This document shows positions 44,923 to 53,832 of a stretch of 64,000 bases of DNA, one piece after another. Source of the DNA: Rudaeicoccus suwonensis (GTDB taxonomy: Bacteria; Actinomycetota; Actinomycetes; Actinomycetales; Dermatophilaceae). The translations under genes were made by a program, and so were the position numbers. The notes beneath the pieces were generated by a model. That model did not search any database, was not told the DNA's origin, and saw only the letters and a list, made by a program, of their open reading frames with translations. Each line of letters begins with the position of its first letter. Position 1 is the first letter of the stretch. Location: the NCBI RefSeq assembly GCF_007829035.1, contig NZ_VIVQ01000002.1:575728-639727 (forward strand), read 5' to 3'.

Positions 44923-46184
44923 GGACGGGCTGGCTGGGTGGTCACCACGGTTTCATGTTCCTTGCGCGTGTTTGTCCAGCATGCGTGCCACAGATCGATG
45001 GGGATGACGTTCCCCGCGCCATCGTCGCGACCGGTGTCATTGATAACGAATCCGGTCAACTCTCCACTCGACTTGTCCCGGACGGTTCCCGTGACCTGGA
45101 CGGCATGGTTTGTCCCCGACCGCCCGTCAGCGTCGTAGCAGATCGGTGATTCGAACGGGGACAGACGCCACATCTCTGTGGCATCCAAGGCCGTTATGAC
45201 TCCCCGCCCGGCCTCGACGTATTCCGCGAGTTCTTCGGGGCTCTGCGGGTACTCGATCGTATTTTCGATCCCATAACTCTGCAGTAGCTCGTGACGATTC
45301 TGCCCAGTGGTGCCACCGTTCAGTTTGTTGGCATCCATTGTTCCGTCTGGGAGGACCTCGTCTTTGTGGCTCGTGTCGCACAGTCCCGCTGCGGCAGCAC
45401 GATCGACTACAGCGCCTTCTGTGACGTTAACGCCGAACTCTCGTGCCATGGCGGCCACTGATGCCAGGCCGCAGTCATTTTCATAGCCTTTCTCATTGCG
45501 GCCTTGCTGGTGCCACTGGTCTGCGCGGCTCACTGGATTTCCGCCTAGTACGTCACCGCCATTTTCCCGTCTCGCTAAAGCTGCTTTGGCGTCGTTGATG
45601 ACTCGCTGCTCCTTCGGCGTATGGGCATCTGGTGGCATTTCTGGCGGATCGTTCTGGTCAAGCTGAGCTGCATCAGTCGAGTCTTGGAATTCTGCTTCTG
45701 TCGCTGGGCCGAGGTTCTTGGAATCGAATCGATTTGCGATAGCAGTAGTCGGCTCTTCATCCATGACACGCTGGTCATCGATCGCACTCCGACTCGGACC
45801 CTGTTCGAGAGGATCAGAAAGTTTGGATTCGGTTGCTGAGATGGCCTCGCCACGTTCAGGGTCTATCGTTGTGTCGCGCAAGATACTGCGGTCGGTGTCC
45901 GTCTCGCTGGAGTTAGGGCGAGCCATCAATGTCTCTGGCTCTGAAGACGGGTCGACACAATCGTCAAGGTGATGTATTGGCGAGGTGCGATCTGTGCGTA
46001 CCTCCGAATCCGCATCGGTCAACGAATCGGCTTTGGAGTCCGAGGGAGGAGAGTTGTCGGCAGTATCGTTCGTGGGTCCTATGTCGTCTGGCTGTGGCGT
46101 GTAGTCGTCTAGGTAATCGATATCACGATGGGCTGGAAAATATTTCTCGGCAACGTTGTTGTCGCCATTCTCCCTGTTATCCAT
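44892..46184 (-). CDS. Papain/C39-like cysteine peptidase-domain protein
   Basis: The 430-aa protein has a long, disordered, Asp/Ser-rich N-terminus (about 1-190) and a C-terminal domain with 'YENDCGLASVAAMAREFGVN' (C238), 'GTNHAVQVTGTVRDKSSGE' (H360) and 'GFVINDTGRDDGAGNVIPID' (N382 or D383). Cys, His and Asn/Asp in this order and spacing match C39-like/papain-fold peptidases often found as toxin tips. There is no signal peptide. Its ATG lies inside the end of the HerA-type ATPase gene (8-base overlap), so the two are translated together. An effector role for the peptidase is inferred. Confidence 0.6.
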   Translation of the reverse strand: MDNRENGDNNVAEKYFPAHRDIDYLDDYTPQPDDIGPTNDTADNSPPSDSKADSLTDADSEVRTDRTSPIHHLDDCVDPSSEPETLMARPNSSETDTDRSILRDTTIDPERGEAISATESKLSDPLEQGPSRSAIDDQRVMDEEPTTAIANRFDSKNLGPATEAEFQDSTDAAQLDQNDPPEMPPDAHTPKEQRVINDAKAALARRENGGDVLGGNPVSRADQWHQQGRNEKGYENDCGLASVAAMAREFGVNVTEGAVVDRAAAAGLCDTSHKDEVLPDGTMDANKLNGGTTGQNRHELLQSYGIENTIEYPQSPEELAEYVEAGRGVITALDATEMWRLSPFESPICYDADGRSGTNHAVQVTGTVRDKSSGELTGFVINDTGRDDGAGNVIPIDLWHACWTNTRKEHETVVTTQPARPYPRDFIGRP

Positions 46185-48894
46185 TAGGTGTTGTTACCTT
46201 CCGCACGATATGTTCGAGATTCTGTCTGGTTTTATCATTCGCTTGTCGGATGGCGAAGGCGTAACCATCAATCGATGCGTGCACTGCGGCGCAGTAGGTT
46301 GTTTGGACTTCGCTTCCTGCTGTTCCGGCTATCAGAAGTGCGGATGAGACGAATCCTTTTTCTTTCGGGAGTTTAGAAGCCGCTCTCAGCGGGTCCTCTA
46401 GTTGGTTTGCGATGGTCCGACCGCGGCGTCGGACTTCGGGCTCGCAACCCGATGGGCAAACGCTTGAAGCGCATAGTCCGTAAGGGCGAATCTGGTAGGT
46501 TCTATTTCGGTGTTCGCCCATGTGTTCTCGGACTTCGGCGGTGGTCACACCCTGCCGGGTGTTGATTCCTTCGGCTGGCAGGATTTTTATAAGTTCAGTT
46601 TCATCACGTCCCGGCCATCGAGCGAGCAGTTCCCCTGCAGCTAATCGTGCGGCAATGTGTCGTGTGGGTTCATCGGCGCGGAGGTCTTTCAGCATTGCCT
46701 CCCTGTCGTCGTCGCTGAGCATCGAATGGATCAGGCGAGTGTTCGTGTTGGCAACTGCGGCGGTTGCGAGCTGGTTAGGGTGCTGGGAGCTGAGGATGAA
46801 TCCTTCGCCATTCGCGCGTAGCTCTGCGATGGCTTCGCAGAAGGCACGCACGGCGTCTGCGCGGCCAGTGCCTTCGGATTCAGACTGCCTGCCGCTGTCC
46901 TCGGTAAGGAGCCGATGTGCTTCTTCAAGGATGGTTACATGCCGCAGCTGGCTGGGGCCACGTCTGGTGGCTTCTGCTTTGACGCGCTCCAAGAGAAACG
47001 AAGAGACAATCATTTTTTCGTCGCGATCGGCGATGTCGTCCAGCTCGACAACAAGCGGTTTGGACAGGAGCTCCAGAAAATCAGATGAGCGTGTCGTGTC
47101 CAGGAGGCGGCCTTTGCTTCCCTGCAGGAGGCTTTCCAGTCGAACCTTGAACGCTAGCCCGATATTTTTTGCTTCACCGAGGTACCCCACGCTGTTAAAC
47201 ACGGTGTCGTACGCGCGGAGCAGGTCCCGGATGGTCGGTGGCTCGACGTTATCTTCGATGGTGGTGTCGTCGTCCCATCCAGCATTTTCGTACACGAGAG
47301 CCAAGGCCTTGGTGAGAATCTGAGGTTGCGGAGCGAACAGTGGTAGCGCCATCTTCAGCGCTGATAGGACGGTTCCCTGGTATGACTCACACCGGACGCC
47401 GGGTGGCGGCTCGAGAATGTTCAAGCGCAGGGGAGATACCGAATCGTTGCCCAGTGTGACGACGACGAGTTGTTCCATGCCATCCATCATCAGCAGCGAT
47501 CGGTACTCGGTCTTCCTCGTCTCGATCGCGAGGAACGGAATCGCGTGGTCTGTCCATAGTTGATGGGCCAGGCTCAGAACGGTGGTCGTTTTCCCGGCGC
47601 CGGATGCCCCAACGACCAGCGTATGCCGATTGATCGCGTCGAGTGGAATGCGTTCCTCACGTCCGCGTTCGCCGTGGCTGAGGGTGTAACCGAGGTATAA
47701 ACCGTCCGACATATCGTCGACATCGTGGTGACGTCGAAGTGTGATTGCCCGTGAGAGGGATATCCCTGGGACACCGGACTCGTCCGGTACCGGCAGGACG
47801 AGCAAGGAGGCTGCGTCGCTGATGTCGTATAGGTAGGGCATGCGCATCAGAGAGAATGGCGCGCGCTCGTGTTGCCAGATGCTGTCTCCGCCCCAGGGAG
47901 CCAGTTCCAGGGTGTCGAAGCTGAACGCAGCTTGCTGGGTTGTTCCTGGCGTTCGTGGTGCTTCGACCGTCATTATGTGGGGCTGTGTTTCGTCGCGGCG
48001 CTCACCCAAGGCAGTCGCAAGGGATGTAGCGACAGTGACCGCGGTCTCTGGGAGCCCGCGAACGGCGAAGCGAGCGAGCAGAGGCCGCTTGAGGCGGCGA
48101 AACATGTTTTGCCACTTGTCTAAGGCAATGCCAGCATTTGCACATGCGGGCAAATACTGAGCGTTTCCGTAGAGATCGTACTCTGTGTGGGATTCTGAGA
48201 GCTGTTCAAGGTTCGTCATGATCGTGCCGAGTACATTCAGCTCCACAGGGTGAAGCTCAGTTTGCTGAAAGAGGAGACTCACTTCTACTCGGCTGGTTGT
48301 CTGCATCAACCGCGACCAAAACTTCGTCCACCCCGAGCCATCGCCAGTCGAGGAGTCGACTGCGTAATAGAACTCGGCCGGGATGTCATCCCACTCGGGG
48401 AACGTCACATGCTCGCGACGCCGTAATTCAACGATCGCCCAGCCCAAGTCCTGAACATCGACAGACGTCCCGTCGAACAATGGTTGTTCCGGGGGTCTTG
48501 TCTCAAAACCGTGCGGAAGCTGCGATCCTGCAGCCGCCACGGCGAGACCGGGCACCGGCGAGAGCGGTTGACGAGCCATTGCCGACAAGTAGGTACGGAT
48601 CCGTGTACCTACCGCACCAGGCTGGGCGACGTAACGAACTTCAAAAGCCGAGCACCCTGGCATCAGAGCGGCATCGGCGAGCACCCCCAAGCCTGTCGAG
48701 CGCATGACCTGCCACGGCTGACGTTCCTCAGCGACGAGATCCGCGCTGCGGGGGGCACCAACCACCTCGAGCGTGGCGTACGTGTGGCCGGTCTGCTCGA
48801 ACCACGTGGGAGGCCCAGGGTCGTGCCACAGGGCAGCCCGACCGTAGACAACGGACGTCACAGGAAGCGCCCGGGATGCGATCTGATCTGGCAC
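46177..48894 (-). CDS. HerA/VirB4-type hexameric ATPase (DUF87-like)
   Basis: The 905-aa protein has a large N-terminal region without recognised motifs (1-400), then 'INRHTLVVGASGAGKTTTVL' with the P-loop lysine at about 435, 'PFLAIETRKTEYRSLLMMDG', Walker B 'HVTILEEAHRLLTEDSGR' and 'NGEGFILSSQHPNQLATAAV', the usual HerA/FtsK/VirB4 sensor region. Such ATPases form hexameric DNA or protein pumps; HerA works with nucleases in DNA processing and defence. The GTG at 48894 is the likely start. It overlaps the peptidase gene, its presumed partner. Confidence 0.82.
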   Translation of the reverse strand: MPDQIASRALPVTSVVYGRAALWHDPGPPTWFEQTGHTYATLEVVGAPRSADLVAEERQPWQVMRSTGLGVLADAALMPGCSAFEVRYVAQPGAVGTRIRTYLSAMARQPLSPVPGLAVAAAGSQLPHGFETRPPEQPLFDGTSVDVQDLGWAIVELRRREHVTFPEWDDIPAEFYYAVDSSTGDGSGWTKFWSRLMQTTSRVEVSLLFQQTELHPVELNVLGTIMTNLEQLSESHTEYDLYGNAQYLPACANAGIALDKWQNMFRRLKRPLLARFAVRGLPETAVTVATSLATALGERRDETQPHIMTVEAPRTPGTTQQAAFSFDTLELAPWGGDSIWQHERAPFSLMRMPYLYDISDAASLLVLPVPDESGVPGISLSRAITLRRHHDVDDMSDGLYLGYTLSHGERGREERIPLDAINRHTLVVGASGAGKTTTVLSLAHQLWTDHAIPFLAIETRKTEYRSLLMMDGMEQLVVVTLGNDSVSPLRLNILEPPPGVRCESYQGTVLSALKMALPLFAPQPQILTKALALVYENAGWDDDTTIEDNVEPPTIRDLLRAYDTVFNSVGYLGEAKNIGLAFKVRLESLLQGSKGRLLDTTRSSDFLELLSKPLVVELDDIADRDEKMIVSSFLLERVKAEATRRGPSQLRHVTILEEAHRLLTEDSGRQSESEGTGRADAVRAFCEAIAELRANGEGFILSSQHPNQLATAAVANTNTRLIHSMLSDDDREAMLKDLRADEPTRHIAARLAAGELLARWPGRDETELIKILPAEGINTRQGVTTAEVREHMGEHRNRTYQIRPYGLCASSVCPSGCEPEVRRRGRTIANQLEDPLRAASKLPKEKGFVSSALLIAGTAGSEVQTTYCAAVHASIDGYAFAIRQANDKTRQNLEHIVRKVTTPNG

Positions 48895-49057
48895 ACGGCT
48901 GACTTACCACGTCTCACCCCCTCGTGGCTAGGTCATGGGACGCGAACACGAAAATCACTTAATCCGTGGACCGGATGCACTTTGGGCCGCTACAGTCCCC
49001 CGGCATGGGCGTGTCAACCGGGTACCGCCTCCGAGTGCGACGAGGGGTGAATTTCCG

Positions 49058-49534
49058 ATGCCAGACGAGATGCACGGCAGCTTCGACTACATGGTCAACG
49101 GTGCCGCTCACAACGGCCCGTTGTTTTTAAAGACCGTCCAGGATAGATGCAACGCTCAAGATCTTGGGATCAAGCTCGCTCCGAAAGCAGCAGGCAAAGG
49201 GCGAACCGTTATGCATGGCGAAGTCGTGATGGGTAGAGCGTTCCGGGGGAGGGTTCCGTTTCACTTTCAGGTGTTCGCGGATCGAAAGGGACCATTGCTG
49301 CACGTCGGCTACCAACTCACCACGACGGACACGCCTGCCGGTTATGGCTACCGCGGCAGAATGGGCGAGGCCATGTATGTGGGTCAGCAAAGAGTGATCG
49401 CCGACCCGGACACTCAACGCCAACTCTCGGGAATGATCCAAGCGTTTCATTTGGTCGTATTCGACCCGACTCTTCGCCAACTTGTCGAGTCCGTGGGGGG
49501 AAATATACCATCAAACGGATTCATGGGTGCGTAG
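49058..49534 (+). CDS. Hypothetical 158-aa protein
   Basis: ATG 49058 follows a strong 'cgaggggtgaatttccg'. The soluble product contains 'GSFDYMVNGAAHNGPLFLKT', 'RGRVPFHFQVFADRKGPLLH' and 'LSGMIQAFHLVVFDPTLRQL', a mixed alpha/beta domain. No family recognised. The open frame extends upstream to 48935 but without a good start. It is divergent from the HerA gene and followed 26 bases later by the membrane-protein gene. Confidence 0.65.
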   Translation: MPDEMHGSFDYMVNGAAHNGPLFLKTVQDRCNAQDLGIKLAPKAAGKGRTVMHGEVVMGRAFRGRVPFHFQVFADRKGPLLHVGYQLTTTDTPAGYGYRGRMGEAMYVGQQRVIADPDTQRQLSGMIQAFHLVVFDPTLRQLVESVGGNIPSNGFMGA

Positions 49535-49560
49535 GACAAACTTCTAGAAAGAGCGGCATC

Positions 49561-50076
49561 ATGAGTAGCGCAGCTGCCTTATTTGTTGGCACGTGGGCGG
49601 GTGGCGCCGTGGTCGGCGTCGGACTGTACGCACTGTCCAAGAAGCAATTTCCGGAGAAGTGCACCGAGAAGACTGAGCGGTTTCGGGCACTCACTCTCGT
49701 TGGCCTGATTCCGTGTTGTGGGTTTAATATTTTTGCGTCAGTCATTTACTATGTGATGTTCATAGGAAAAGCAAAATTCGACGATGTTCGTGCTGGGCGA
49801 ACTAAAGGGGAATTTGAACGCAGCCTTGGTGAAACACGGTCGGGTTCTGTAGAGTCTCGAAATCCTTTTGGAAGCTCCGATAGACAGGATCCGCCGCCGG
49901 CTCCGGAGGCGAATCCATTTGGTCCGAAACCGACTCAAGATGAAGGTCGTTCAGGAGACCAAAATCCGTTTGGTTCCACTTCGCAGTCTCAGTCTGGAGG
50001 TACATCAAACCCGTTTGGCGAGGGGACAACTCATGGCGCAAGTAGCGGAACTACCGAGAACCCATTCCCTGACTAG
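49561..50076 (+). CDS. Two-TM membrane protein with C-terminal NPF(G) repeats
   Basis: The 171-aa protein has two hydrophobic segments (about 3-25 and 44-68, the latter 'LVGLIPCCGFNIFASVIYYV') and a polar tail of about 80 residues with five NPF copies: RNPFGSS, ANPFGPK, QNPFGST, SNPFGEG and ENPFPD. In eukaryotes NPF is an adaptor-binding motif; in bacteria its meaning is unknown. The spacers are Ser/Gln/Gly-rich and likely disordered. The last 44 bases overlap the start of the DUF2752 gene. Confidence 0.7.
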   Translation: MSSAAALFVGTWAGGAVVGVGLYALSKKQFPEKCTEKTERFRALTLVGLIPCCGFNIFASVIYYVMFIGKAKFDDVRAGRTKGEFERSLGETRSGSVESRNPFGSSDRQDPPPAPEANPFGPKPTQDEGRSGDQNPFGSTSQSQSGGTSNPFGEGTTHGASSGTTENPFPD

Positions 50077-50461
50077 GCGTGCACGTCGGGCAGTGCCTTC
50101 TGAAATTGTTGTGCTTGGCTTGGCCGCGGGGGCTTCCGTTGTCCTCCAGCGCGTTACGCACGAAGTGTGTCCTATGTACGCCGCAACGGGGCTTTATTGC
50201 CCCGCGTGCGGCGCAACGAGATCGGTATACGCACTTTTGCGGGGAGATTTCACCGCGGCACTCGTTTACAATGCAGCTCTTATCGCCAGTATTTTTCTTA
50301 TAGGAACACGCGCACTTCTCATGCTATGTGGCTATGACCGATCGGTCAGAAAGATTGACCAATTGGTAGGTTCCTGGTCAATTCAGTCATGGGCAGCGAT
50401 TGCAGTCTGCTGGACGATAGTAAGAAATCTATCTATCATGCACGGTATTCTTCGTCCCTAA
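50033..50461 (+). CDS. DUF2752 family membrane protein
   Basis: The 142-aa protein has the DUF2752 core 'GLYCPACGATRSVYALLRGD' followed by 'FTAALVYNAALIASIFL', with three hydrophobic segments. DUF2752 proteins are of unknown function and often neighbour tail-repeat membrane proteins in actinobacteria. ATG 50033 has 'gaggggacaactc' upstream and lies inside the preceding gene, so translation is coupled. Confidence 0.82.
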   Translation: MAQVAELPRTHSLTRRARRAVPSEIVVLGLAAGASVVLQRVTHEVCPMYAATGLYCPACGATRSVYALLRGDFTAALVYNAALIASIFLIGTRALLMLCGYDRSVRKIDQLVGSWSIQSWAAIAVCWTIVRNLSIMHGILRP

Positions 50462-50939
50462 ATGAGGACCGCGCTAACGGCATGATCCTGAGGCGGGCGC
50501 CCCTCGGCGCGGGGGAGGGAGCTGGCCTTGGGAGCACTGACCATGACCCCTGTTCCAGTGGTTGGCGGTGTCCCAGCCATCAGTCTCCGAGAACCCGGAC
50601 CCACGAGGCCTGAGTAGTTCGTCTGCATGTTGCGCGTCGCGCAGGACCGCGCTGGCCGGTTACCGGCGCCGGGATTTGTGGATGTCGGTGGCTGCTTGGG
50701 TGATGTGGGTGGAGGTGTGACTCGGGCCTCGGCAAAGGCGGTGTGTCAGCGGTGTGACCTGCGGAAATGTGTGATTCCGGGTGGCGTGTTGTGTCTGGTG
50801 GGCGTGGGGCTGGTGATGATGATGGGGAGTTCTCACACAACCGACGCGACCAGAGAGCCCCGCGCCGCTCGTCGGATGCCTGTTCGGAGATGGCGAACAA
50901 AAGAGCGACGGCCAGCCCCGCGAAACCGGCGCGGACCGC
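50462..50939. pseudogene. Intergenic stretch with a decayed GntR 3' end
   Basis: Bases 50671-50733 closely resemble 50951-51013, the end of the neighbouring minus-strand GntR gene. On the minus strand they can be read as 'STHITQAATDIHKSRR', against 'AAHITQAASEIHKYLRP' in the intact gene. The rest of the stretch shows no gene. It looks like the tail of a second, decayed GntR copy. Confidence 0.55.
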
Positions 50940-51638
50940 TTAAGGGCGGAGGTATTTGTGGATCTCGCTGGCCGCTTGGGTGATGTGGGCGGCGGTGTAG
51001 CTGGCTTCGCTATCGGCGATGAATTCCCCGCGGCCGCGGGGGCGTCGCAGGAACGTCACCCTCACCTGTTCCTGGCCGGTGTCATCAGTGCTGATGGTGA
51101 GCAGGATGGTGCGGTTGCGGCGGGTAAGGGTGGACAGGACGGGCTCGGGCCACGTGTCGGGTTCCGGTGGGGTGGCGCCGACATGCTCGGCCAGCCGGCG
51201 CAACGCCTGCAGAGCGGCCGACGCCCCGGGTTGATCGCTAGTCGCGATGTCCGATGGCGTCGAGGCCACTGCACCTGGGTGGTCTGCGGGGCCGGGCACG
51301 GGGGAGGTGGTCGGTGTATCGGTCGGGGCCTGGCGTTCAAGGTAGGCGATCGCGCGGTCCACGGTCGTCCGGGCCTGGTGTAAGGCGGTGAGCAGGTCGG
51401 CATGGTTAGCGCCAGCGGTGGCCGTGGCGGTGACGAAGGTGCCGTTCCCGTGGTCGGTACGCACCAACCCGTCATCGGCCAGCACTTTCAGCGCGGAACG
51501 GACTGTGTTGATGCCCGGCACGCCCAGGTCACGTTGTAGCTGCAACAGGGTCGGTAACCGGTCGCCGACCTGATACGTGCCGTCGAGGATCTGCGCGCGT
51601 AGTTGTGCGGCGATCTGCTGGTACCGGGGGACACTCAT
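50940..51638 (-). CDS. GntR-family transcriptional regulator
   Basis: The 232-aa protein has a GntR winged helix at 1-75 ('RYQQIAAQLRAQILDGTYQV', 'GINTVRSALKVLADDGLVRT') and an unusual C-terminal domain ending 'YTAAHITQAASEIHKYLRP', not a standard FadR or UTRA ligand domain. This layout occurs in plasmid and integrative-element regulators (KorA-like GntR). It is divergent from the ribbon-helix-helix pair and may control it. Confidence 0.85.
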   Translation of the reverse strand: MSVPRYQQIAAQLRAQILDGTYQVGDRLPTLLQLQRDLGVPGINTVRSALKVLADDGLVRTDHGNGTFVTATATAGANHADLLTALHQARTTVDRAIAYLERQAPTDTPTTSPVPGPADHPGAVASTPSDIATSDQPGASAALQALRRLAEHVGATPPEPDTWPEPVLSTLTRRNRTILLTISTDDTGQEQVRVTFLRRPRGRGEFIADSEASYTAAHITQAASEIHKYLRP

Positions 51639-51756
51639 GCGATCAGTGTATTTTGTATGTCAACTACTCAGAGTATGTGACTGACTTGACATAAGGTACA
51701 TTATCGGCTAACTAAAACGGCTACAGTATTGCGCTTATTTGATGTAGCATGTCAGT
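51639..51756. promoter_or_regulatory. Divergent promoter region of GntR and RHH pair
   Basis: This AT-rich region of 118 bases contains 'ttgacataaggtacattat', with a -35-like TTGACA and a possible -10 downstream, and repeated 'tatgt' motifs ('ttttgtatgtcaactactca' and 'gagtatgtgactgacttgac'). GntR binding here is plausible. Confidence 0.45.
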
Positions 51757-52047
51757 ATGGTTCCGCAGTGGACAGACTCGGCCGACAAGCACGGCGTGGC
51801 GCGTGGTGATGCCGTTTTCGTCATCTTGAACGCGACGTATGTCGATGTGCTGGCGGACGAGCCGCAGGAGGAAGGACGCATCCGGTTGTTCATCGGTCTG
51901 CGGCACGCGCAGGCATTGCCGACCGATGAGGTCGAGGTCTTGGTGCACGAGTACCCCGACCACCCTGGACGGGAGGCTGTGATCTTCCACGTACAACCAC
52001 TGAGTGCCAAGTACCGCCGTTACCGACAGGAGCACCCGAAACCATGA
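51757..52047 (+). CDS. Hypothetical protein, putative toxin of an RHH-paired module
   Basis: The 96-aa protein reads 'WTDSADKHGVARGDAVFVIL', then 'RLFIGLRHAQALPTDEVEVL' and 'AVIFHVQPLSAKYRRYRQ'. It resembles a set of small actinobacterial proteins of the form DKHG..R.DA / IVIFHVMPLS...R that are regularly encoded before a CopG-like gene. A BrnT-like toxin fold is possible. The ATGA overlap with the next gene supports a two-gene module. Confidence 0.6.
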   Translation: MVPQWTDSADKHGVARGDAVFVILNATYVDVLADEPQEEGRIRLFIGLRHAQALPTDEVEVLVHEYPDHPGREAVIFHVQPLSAKYRRYRQEHPKP

Positions 52048-52397
52048 GCACCGAGATCGACTATGACGCCCTCGCGGCGCGCCTGACGGACCCCGACTAC
52101 CCGGTGAGCAGCGCCGGGCAGGTGAAGACCGGCGATGCGGCCGCTGCCGAGGGGCGTGCGTTTCTGTTGCGCGAATACGGCTCTGAGGAAGCGATCGCCG
52201 CAGCCATGAGTGTCAGCCGCGGCCGGCCCCGCGTCGGAGACGCCAAACGTGGACCGTCAGCTACAGTTCGCGGACGGATCAGCGACACCGACTACGCCGC
52301 GTTCAAAAAGCTCGAAGAGGCCACTGGGCGGACCCAGAGTGACCTGGTGCGTGACGCGGTGCATCAACTCCTGACGCAGCACAAACTCGTCAGCTGA
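52044..52397 (+). CDS. Ribbon-helix-helix (CopG-like) protein, putative antitoxin
   Basis: The 117-aa protein ends with an RHH-type segment: beta strand 'SATVRGRISDTDYAAFKKLE' and helix 'ATGRTQSDLVRDAVHQLLTQ'. The N-terminal half would bind the partner. RHH antitoxins repress their own operon. It ends seven bases before the IS3 left end and is intact. Confidence 0.75.
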   Translation: MSTEIDYDALAARLTDPDYPVSSAGQVKTGDAAAAEGRAFLLREYGSEEAIAAAMSVSRGRPRVGDAKRGPSATVRGRISDTDYAAFKKLEEATGRTQSDLVRDAVHQLLTQHKLVS

Positions 52398-52467
52398 GCG
52401 GTGGGGTCTGCCCAGACTTTGGTTGACACCTGACCTGTGAGGATTTCCTCGCTGGAAGGATGTCACT

Positions 52468-52755
52468 ATGCCCAAGCCCTACCCCAAGGAGTTCCGCGAC
52501 GATGTCGTGGCTGTCGCTGGCAAGGGTGATGCTCCGTTGAAGCAGATCGCGAAGGACTTCGGGATCTCCGAAGGCTGCTTGTCGAACTGGATGAAGAAGG
52601 CCGACATCCAGGACGGCAACCGTCCTGGTCTGACCGAGATCGACCGGTCCGAGTTGCGTGAGGCGAACAAGCGGATCCGGCTCCTGGAGCAGGAGAACGA
52701 GGTCCTACGCCGTGCAGCGGCCTATCTATCGCAGGCGAACCTGCCGGGAAAATAG
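52468..52755 (+). CDS. IS3-family transposase OrfA
   Basis: The 95-aa protein is a typical OrfA: HTH ('APLKQIAKDFGISEGCLSNW') and a leucine-zipper helix ('EANKRIRLLEQENEVLRRAA'). It ends in 'ggaaaatag', a candidate slippery run for -1 frameshifting into OrfB, as in other IS3 elements. Confidence 0.92.
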   Translation: MPKPYPKEFRDDVVAVAGKGDAPLKQIAKDFGISEGCLSNWMKKADIQDGNRPGLTEIDRSELREANKRIRLLEQENEVLRRAAAYLSQANLPGK

Positions 52756-53832
52756 TCTTCCCGCTCGTCCGTGAGATGGCCGCGACCGGTGCCCCCGACT
52801 CAAGGGTCAGGGTGCCGGTCGCGGTGGCGTGCAGGGTGCTCGACCTCTCCACCCAGGGGTACTACAAGTGGCTCAAAGACCCAGTGTCTCAGCGTGATTG
52901 GGACGACGCGCACGTCATCGACGTGATCCACCAGATCCATCAGGACGATCCCACCCTGGGCTACCGGTTCATCGCCGACGAGCTCGCCGACGCCGGTATC
53001 GCGGCATCCGAGAACCGTGTGTGGCGATTGTGCTCGACCGCAGGCGTGTTCGCCTCCCACCACCGCCGGCGGGGCGCATCGGGCAAGCCCGGCCCCGCTG
53101 TGCACGATGACCTGCTCGCGACCGTCGGCGATCACGGCCGGGTCCGTCACGACTTCGTCGGTGCCGCACACAGGCCGAACCAGATCTGGCTGACCGACAT
53201 CGAGCGCCACGAGGCGCTGCTGAACCTTGCGGTGGTGAAAGGACACCGCTGGCGGCTTGTCGCAGCGGGCCGTTTGAAGCTGAGGACAGTCTGATCCCCG
53301 GGACGGGGGTGAGGACGCAAGCAGTCCTGACAACGACGGGACGGGCCAGTACTGCCAGATGGCTCGGGTCCGGCTAGCAAGACGGAAAGGCGTACGTGAG
53401 GAACCACCGGCTGAAAGCCTCTCAAGAGAGCCACCACCTCGAACCTGGCGGATCTGGGGTGGGTTGCAGTGCGCACCCGTGCGACGACGCCGATGCTCTC
53501 GGGCATCGCTGCGCTGTCGGGCGGGGAACTTCTTTGCCGGGTGATGTCGCCGGCGGGAAGGCCACGGTGAAGGCCTGCGGCGTAGCCGTGGCGATGCTGC
53601 AGGGGCATAGGTGGGCGCCGACCCCGTCGAAGGGTTCAGTAGTGAACGTGGGAACCACCGCGGCGGTCCCCGCCCCGGACAGCCAATGGCTGGCCGCAGG
53701 GAACGCGCGTCGCCAGCGGATGCTGTCGTGGTGGGGCGGAGGACCCGTAGTAGTCCGAGGCCGGGAAAGCCGGTCACATGGCGAAGGGGTCCAGCGTGAT
53801 CGCAGTACGTGCTGCCCGTCAGGAGGCCGCTG

